A DNA stretch of 64,000 bases from Lepeophtheirus salmonis (lineage: Eukaryota; Arthropoda; Copepoda; Siphonostomatoida; Caligidae). Positions 58,991 through 64,000 of this stretch are shown piece by piece; position 1 is the first letter of the stretch, and every line of letters starts with the position of its first letter. The DNA lies in assembly GCF_016086655.4 (NCBI RefSeq), contig NC_052138.2:13826001-13890000 (forward strand), in the 5' to 3' direction. Under the pieces are notes generated by a model, which was not told the origin of the DNA, did no database searches, and was given only the letters and a program-made list of their open reading frames with translations. The translations under genes were made by a program, and so were the position numbers.

Positions 58991-60879
58991 ATAAATACAC
59001 AAACAATATTTTTTTTTATAGAAATACCTTAAAAACCATAAAGAAATATTTGTTCTAAATAAAAAAAAAGGTGATTAAATTAAATATGGACACAATTGAT
59101 AAAAAATAGGCCATGGTAAGTCTTATCCTTTCCTTCAAAAATGTCTAAAAATTAATAAATAAAGTGATTCGTTATATATAATTAAAAAATGTATCAAAAA
59201 GGTCCGCTGGAAAATATTAATTGTTTCTAATATAATAATAAGTAGTGTAGAATTTTATTGTATGAAAAAGCAAAAATACTTTGAAAAACGGCCCACTCAC
59301 GCTAAAACCGATCTACTCTTGGAGAATAATTAATATGATACCCAAATCAGTCAAATCAACCTTGAAATGATTTCATTTAATAAGTGTATTTAAGCAACAG
59401 GGCCAAGGGATAAGGAATGCATTTTTTTGGATTTGACATTAAATTGATCTAATGCGGCTCAAACGGAGAAAAAACCTGCCTGATACACTACTCAACCACT
59501 GTAATATGAACAAAAGTAACAAGTAAATACATCTATTTATACATTTTGAGGGGCTTCCTTAGCACAAAAAAACAACAACCAACTATTCCTTTTATGTACA
59601 AATAAGAATTAATTCCAAGAGTTATTTCTACCAACAGGTGGAGTCTTAAAATATATGTATAGCTATTATTTACGTGTACAGTATACCCCATGTTTGGAAC
59701 ACAATACGCTAGTGATGTTATTTTAATTTCACATGCTCCAAGATCTGGGATTATATACATTAAGGCTGTGGGAAGATATTTGTATCTTTTGTTAATGAAA
59801 AGACACCATACATACCTACTTAAATAAAGGGGGCGTCCCCAAGGTGTCAGGATGAAAAAAATTTTAGGGGAAAATTAAGGGTAAAATTTTTTTTTTTGAT
59901 CATTTATTTTCTTAATAAAAAAGGTAATTCGGCCAAATAAAGTAGCAGAGCAGAAAAAAAAATTGAAATGTTTTGTGAATAGCCATGGATTTTTGAAATA
60001 GTTTTCCTAAGAAATTGGTTTTCAATTTTTTTTTTCAAAAATTTCATATACAGTTTAATTTTTGAAATTTTTTTTCCAAAAATTTAATTTTATCTAAACA
60101 CTTGTGGATTTTGCAAATTTCTTTCGAAAAAATGTAAAATTATATTTTTTCGAAAAATCTATTGACCGATTTTTTCCTTTATTCTTCTGATTTATGAACT
60201 GTTCAAATATGATTTATCCAAGTCATTTAACTTCATATGACGTCATTATATGTCAATATCACTGGCACCGGAATGTATTTTCAAGTGGAGTGCCAAATTA
60301 TGATTTGGGGTGGGGGAGGGCACTGACTAAGTATTTTTCTTTTAAACTTTTTGAAAGAGACTAGATTTGAAGCAATAAACTTTTTTTTTTAAATATTAGA
60401 GTTAAAAATTTTAGGAAAGAAAAAAATTGAACGAACAACTTTTTAATTAAAAAAAAAAAATTATATAGTTTTTGAAGATTTTGACTTATATATTTTTTAA
60501 GGTGAGACGAATATTTGTTATTGATATAACTATAGAAATTCCTCAAAAGGGGGGGGGGTACCTTGGCTGATATATATATATTTTTTTTTTGACAGGGGGG
60601 GGGCACCTTTGGTTAAAAAAAAAAAAAATTCCACCCCCCCAGAATTTGAGACCTTGTTTTTCTGGAAAATAAATCCTTAAATATATTTTTTTCTCTTTTT
60701 TCCACTAATTTTTTTTCTTCAAGACACAAAATTTCATACAGTCCTTCTCCTGACATCCCTGGAATTGCCATCTCACGTTTGGGGATTTTTTTAATGCCCA
60801 ATGGATTCTGGTGTCACTGGTCAATAGCTATAAATAATTCATATATAAAATATCGGTTCATATCGAATTTTCATTGAGA
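58991..60879. other. Low-complexity and repeat DNA
   Basis: About 59930-60170 has degenerate AGCCATGGATTTTTGAAAT-type units and about 60545-60650 has long G, T, A and C runs. TGACGTCA is present at 60238-60245. No gene. Confidence 0.45.
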
Positions 60880-61105
60880 TGGATCCAAATCTATTTTTGT
60901 TTGAAAGATCGATCCAGTCCAAATGTTTTTAAGGACGTATCTAGACCAAATTTTATTTGAGACTGTTCGAAGTCGAACTTCTTTAAAGTGAAGCAAATTA
61001 GTGGGGTCCAGTTTTAATCATAACGATCTCAGATCTGTCGACTTTAATTCATAACGGTCTCAGACGGGTCCAGGCTTTTCAGACTGAACCCCAACACTAA
61101 TACCC
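60880..61105. repeat. Fragment of the GGTC-AGACC family
   Basis: Contains GATCCAGTCC, TCTAGACC, ACGGTCTCAGACGGGTCC and ends GAACCCCAACACTAATA, matching the right end of 58420-58990. Confidence 0.5.
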
Positions 61106-61705
61106 TACCTAAATACATATTATGTTTAATCCAAGTGACAGGAACTCAGTTGGGCAAAAATTATATGTAGTTCCTAGATGGGTGGGGAAAAGGAAGTAAG
61201 TGTATAATAGTACATATAATAATATGTACTACGAAACATTTTCTTTACCTTTTGCCGACTTTAAGTATCTACAAAGAAAATAAATCCTGAGAAAATGAGC
61301 AACTTTTTATATTCAAGAATAAGTAGAGCGACTATTACATACCTATATACATGTAGTCTGTCAACACCAAAGAAAGGTAGAATGATTTTTCTAGAAATTG
61401 AGACTGGGTTACATTTGTATTCTTCAATAAATTATTGTCAGTTTATATTCATATATTATTCTTGTTAACCGTTTGGGGTGTGCTGAAAATTGGATTTAAA
61501 GTAGCCCAAATGGACTGCCAACATAAAATAATGAGAAGTGGATATATTTTATTGAAAAGGGGTCATATCGGGGCAAATATTTAATCAAATTAAACTTTTA
61601 AACAATAGTTAAAGCTCTTGGGTATCTTACGTCATCCCACAAATTTGAATACAAAGTCTGTAATTGACTCAAAATATGCCTATAAAATAATTGGTTGGAT
61701 GTATG
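61106..61705. other. Repeat debris
   Basis: About 61605-61690 and 62040-62125 are related (TTTGAATACAAA, ACTGACTCAAA). No gene. Confidence 0.35.
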
Positions 61706-61985
61706 TATGTAGGTTAATAGAAATACAAAGTTAGACCGTCATGTAATTGGGCTTGCTAGAATTTTCAATTTGATGTATTGTACCGACTGCTGGACAAGAA
61801 AGACAGATTTTGACGTCATAGAGAATAATAGCGGTACTCTAACAGTAACAGTCTAGAAGGACGATATATGGCTACTCTAAGTAACAGTTATTCTCTATGA
61901 AGTCACTATAACAAAGCATGGTAGAAGTCAAATATCCGTCGGAAAAGTGCTTTGGTATAACCTTGTATTTCTATTAATCTTAGTA
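61706..61985. repeat. Foldback MITE carrying a TGACGTCA palindrome
   Basis: AGGTTAATAGAAATACAAAG at the left is inverted at the right as AGATTAATAGAAATACAAGG. Inside, TGACGTCATAGAGAATAA (61811) is mirrored as TTATTCTCTATGAAGTCA (about 61889), so the element is palindromic along most of its length. Non-coding. Confidence 0.7.
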
Positions 61986-62239
61986 TATATGTGAATTGGG
62001 AGTTTCTTCTTTTTCTTGATTTTTGTTCGAGATTGTTTTTATATAGTTAAAATTCTTTGGTATTTTAAGCCTTTTTATAAATTTGAATACAAAAAAAATA
62101 ACTGACTCAAATGTATCAAGGACATATTGGTTGTATGAATATATGATGTAAAAAATAAGTTCGGAGTTTCTCCTTTTCTTTTTTTAGTTTTAGATTTGCA
62201 TCAAATATAAACTACGTCTATGTAAAAATAAAAGGGTTC

Positions 62240-62775
62240 AGGACAATGGCCGAAAACATTTTTGCCAAGAACAATTTGCCAATTGACATTTTTCCGAACA
62301 ACAATTTACTGAACGGACATTTTACCAAAGAACCACTTGACCGAAAAATGATACTTAATTTATTCATATGTACGATTGTATATTTTAATTTAATTTAAAA
62401 TGATAGTTTGTTAAATAGGTATATTTGATATATATATATATATAAATAAATATATTTTTGAAGAAAAATATTTTTTTTTAATAATATTCATTATATAAAC
62501 ATGTGGTTCGAATGTAGTTCATATATTTACCGTTGCATTACTTTAAATACATTAAAAAATAAATAAACACGAAAGCAATTCTAATATAAGAAGTCAAATC
62601 ACTTTTCCGTTTTATATTAATAATCATTTGACATGATGGATTATTCACATTGGAAAATACTCATAGATTGGCGAAATATCATAATATATTGGAAGATTTT
62701 CCTTTGGCAAAATGTACATTCGGAAAAGCGTCCGTTGACAAAAAAATTTCTACCAAAAGTCCTCTTACGAAATAA
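62240..62775. mobile_element. Element with clustered degenerate units as inverted ends
   Basis: The left end (62240-62350) is a run of short related units such as GCCGAAAACATTTTTGCC, AATTTGCCAATTGACATT and CGGACATTTTACC. The right end (about 62690-62775) holds the same kind of unit in inverted orientation (TTTGGCAAAATGTACATTCG). Between them is AT-rich DNA with (AT)n. The left-interior block ATTTTAATTTAATTTAAAAT also occurs at 13480-13500, marking a second partial copy. Confidence 0.55.
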
Positions 62776-62789
62776 AAGAAGCCAATAAT

Positions 62790-62980
62790 TAATATGGTAA
62801 TCCTGACGATATGAAGAATGTTTGGGCGAAGAGCAGATTAGCTGTCTTAACTTTTCATTAAATCATCTGTAAGCAGCTCATGAGATGAAGCAAATAATCA
62901 CAAGCCCCACTCCGTATCTAGGAATACATAGGCAAGAATTACATCGATGTCGATCATCAATTATACTGGGGCAACTGTTA
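62790..62980 (+). repeat. Repeat family A, copy
   Basis: Matches 48735-48960 and the inverted 21240-21420 (ATGAAGAATGTTTGGGCGAA, CCCCACTCCGTAT, GATGTCGATCATCAATTATAC). Confidence 0.6.
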
Positions 62981-64000
62981 TTATGTATTCATCTCTTTCA
63001 TGTAAATTTTGAGACGCTAAGAGTGGTTTTTTAAAAGTTTTATATAAACAATGTTGTAGAACACATTATAAGCTGTGAATTGCTAAGAAAAACATTGACC
63101 TAGTCGCCACCATGAACACATAGTTTCGGAAGAGGATTAAGATAGTAGTGCTCCTCCTCCCCAGATTAGTCCCAGAATGCCATCGGGGAGCAGACTGGGG
63201 GCTTGAGAAAGTCCTGAACAGACCCTCATTTTCACTGTCTGTCATTCATGAGCACACCCAATATTATTACTAGGGTTGTGATAGTTGTCCGTATCGTCGT
63301 AAGTATACATTTAAAAAAAGGATATGCTGGTAACTTGCAAGATGTTAGCACTATTGATATTAGACTATTTCTCCCTATTTTGAAGCCAACATGAAGCACT
63401 ATAGTCTTGATTGTGATCTTTGTCACCATATATGTCGTCTTTAAAAAAAAAAAAAAAGAAAAAAACCTTTTAATTTACACACAAGAAGATTTGCTCATTT
63501 TGATATCCCTAATAATGACAGCTTTTTAAAATATAAAAATAATTTACAGATTGCAAATCATCAAAACAATTCTCTTTCACTTGCTAGCTCATATTTTATT
63601 CAACGCACTTCAACCCTTATTACTTGAAAAGTTGAATACATACAGTTGAAAATCCATTTGAGATAAAGTTATTAACGATTTATGTCCATCATAAGTGGTG
63701 GACTTTGTGCATGAGCGAACAATAACGCCTAACAAAGCATTTATAACAAGTAAACTAATGAATGTTTAACTATATCTTAACCTTCTGATATAGAAACATG
63801 AATTGATTTGAAGTCTTTCACGAATGTATGGTGTAAAACTATCTCAAAATGAACGTCTTCTCCTTAAAATATAGTGTGCATTACTTAAACTTCGGTATAT
63901 TTATAATTCACTATCTCATGCTGGAATTTTCCAGAATATTGAAATTCTCAGGATCTCGTCGAAGGACAATTACACGGGAAATTAGGAACCCTAGTATATA
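62981..64000. other. Intergenic end of window
   Basis: No recognisable gene. About 63060-63250 is less AT-rich than its surroundings but has stops in all frames I checked. The open frame at 63232-63429 (minus) shows no known motif. Confidence 0.35.

Noticed and set aside
63060..63460. Possible coding block near the window end
   Set aside because: Stops in all frames inspected and no family match.
1..64000. tRNA or rRNA genes
   Set aside because: I saw no cloverleaf with conserved T-arm bases and no rRNA-like stretch, but reading by eye is not a reliable tRNA search.

Overview
The window is animal nuclear DNA: very AT-rich, with intron-containing genes, GT-AG splice sites, eukaryotic housekeeping genes and dense transposon relics. 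The gene sequences (casein kinase 1 alpha, ERH, mitoribosomal uL4m, PP2A B''-gamma, a nuclear receptor) point to an arthropod. The compact genes set among abundant Tc1/mariner and hAT debris suggest a copepod such as the salmon louse. That species-level guess is inference and was not tested by any search.

Layout. 1-8.8 kb: transposon relics, including a 542-bp internally deleted Tc1/mariner copy with intact ends (7305-7846). 8.8-11.5 kb: a four-exon divergent nuclear receptor on the minus strand, with another core-deleted mariner in its first intron. 11.5-23.4 kb: repeat-rich DNA. It holds a roughly 2.6-kb element with long inverted ends around a broken, unnamed ORF family (15.2-17.8 kb), a candidate coding exon of unknown product (18.6-18.9 kb) and a nearly full-length mariner (21.6-22.8 kb). 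23.4-24.65 kb: a broken, intron-retaining alpha-amylase gene. 25.0-30.5 kb: PPP2R3C (minus) and MRPL4 (plus), head to head across a 1-kb shared upstream region. 32.2-33.2 kb: casein kinase 1 alpha (minus), intronless in its coding region. 37.0-37.4 kb: ERH (plus), with a 5'-UTR intron. 37.4-64 kb: no confident host gene. This part holds mariner, hAT-like and integrase relics, foldback elements, a 110-bp tandem repeat and several dispersed repeat families.

The five intact host genes serve separate basic functions: transcriptional control, phosphatase regulation, mitochondrial translation, kinase signalling and RNA processing. Nothing suggests an operon. A possible shared feature is the palindrome TGACGTCA upstream of PPP2R3C, MRPL4, CK1 and ERH.

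The points most worth following up are the nuclear receptor (stretched zinc fingers, no visible AF-2 helix, a tandem splice acceptor that decides between a stop and an open frame), the alpha-amylase pseudogene, the long-inverted-repeat element with its unnamed ORF, and the set of mariner copies that lost the catalytic core but kept both ends.
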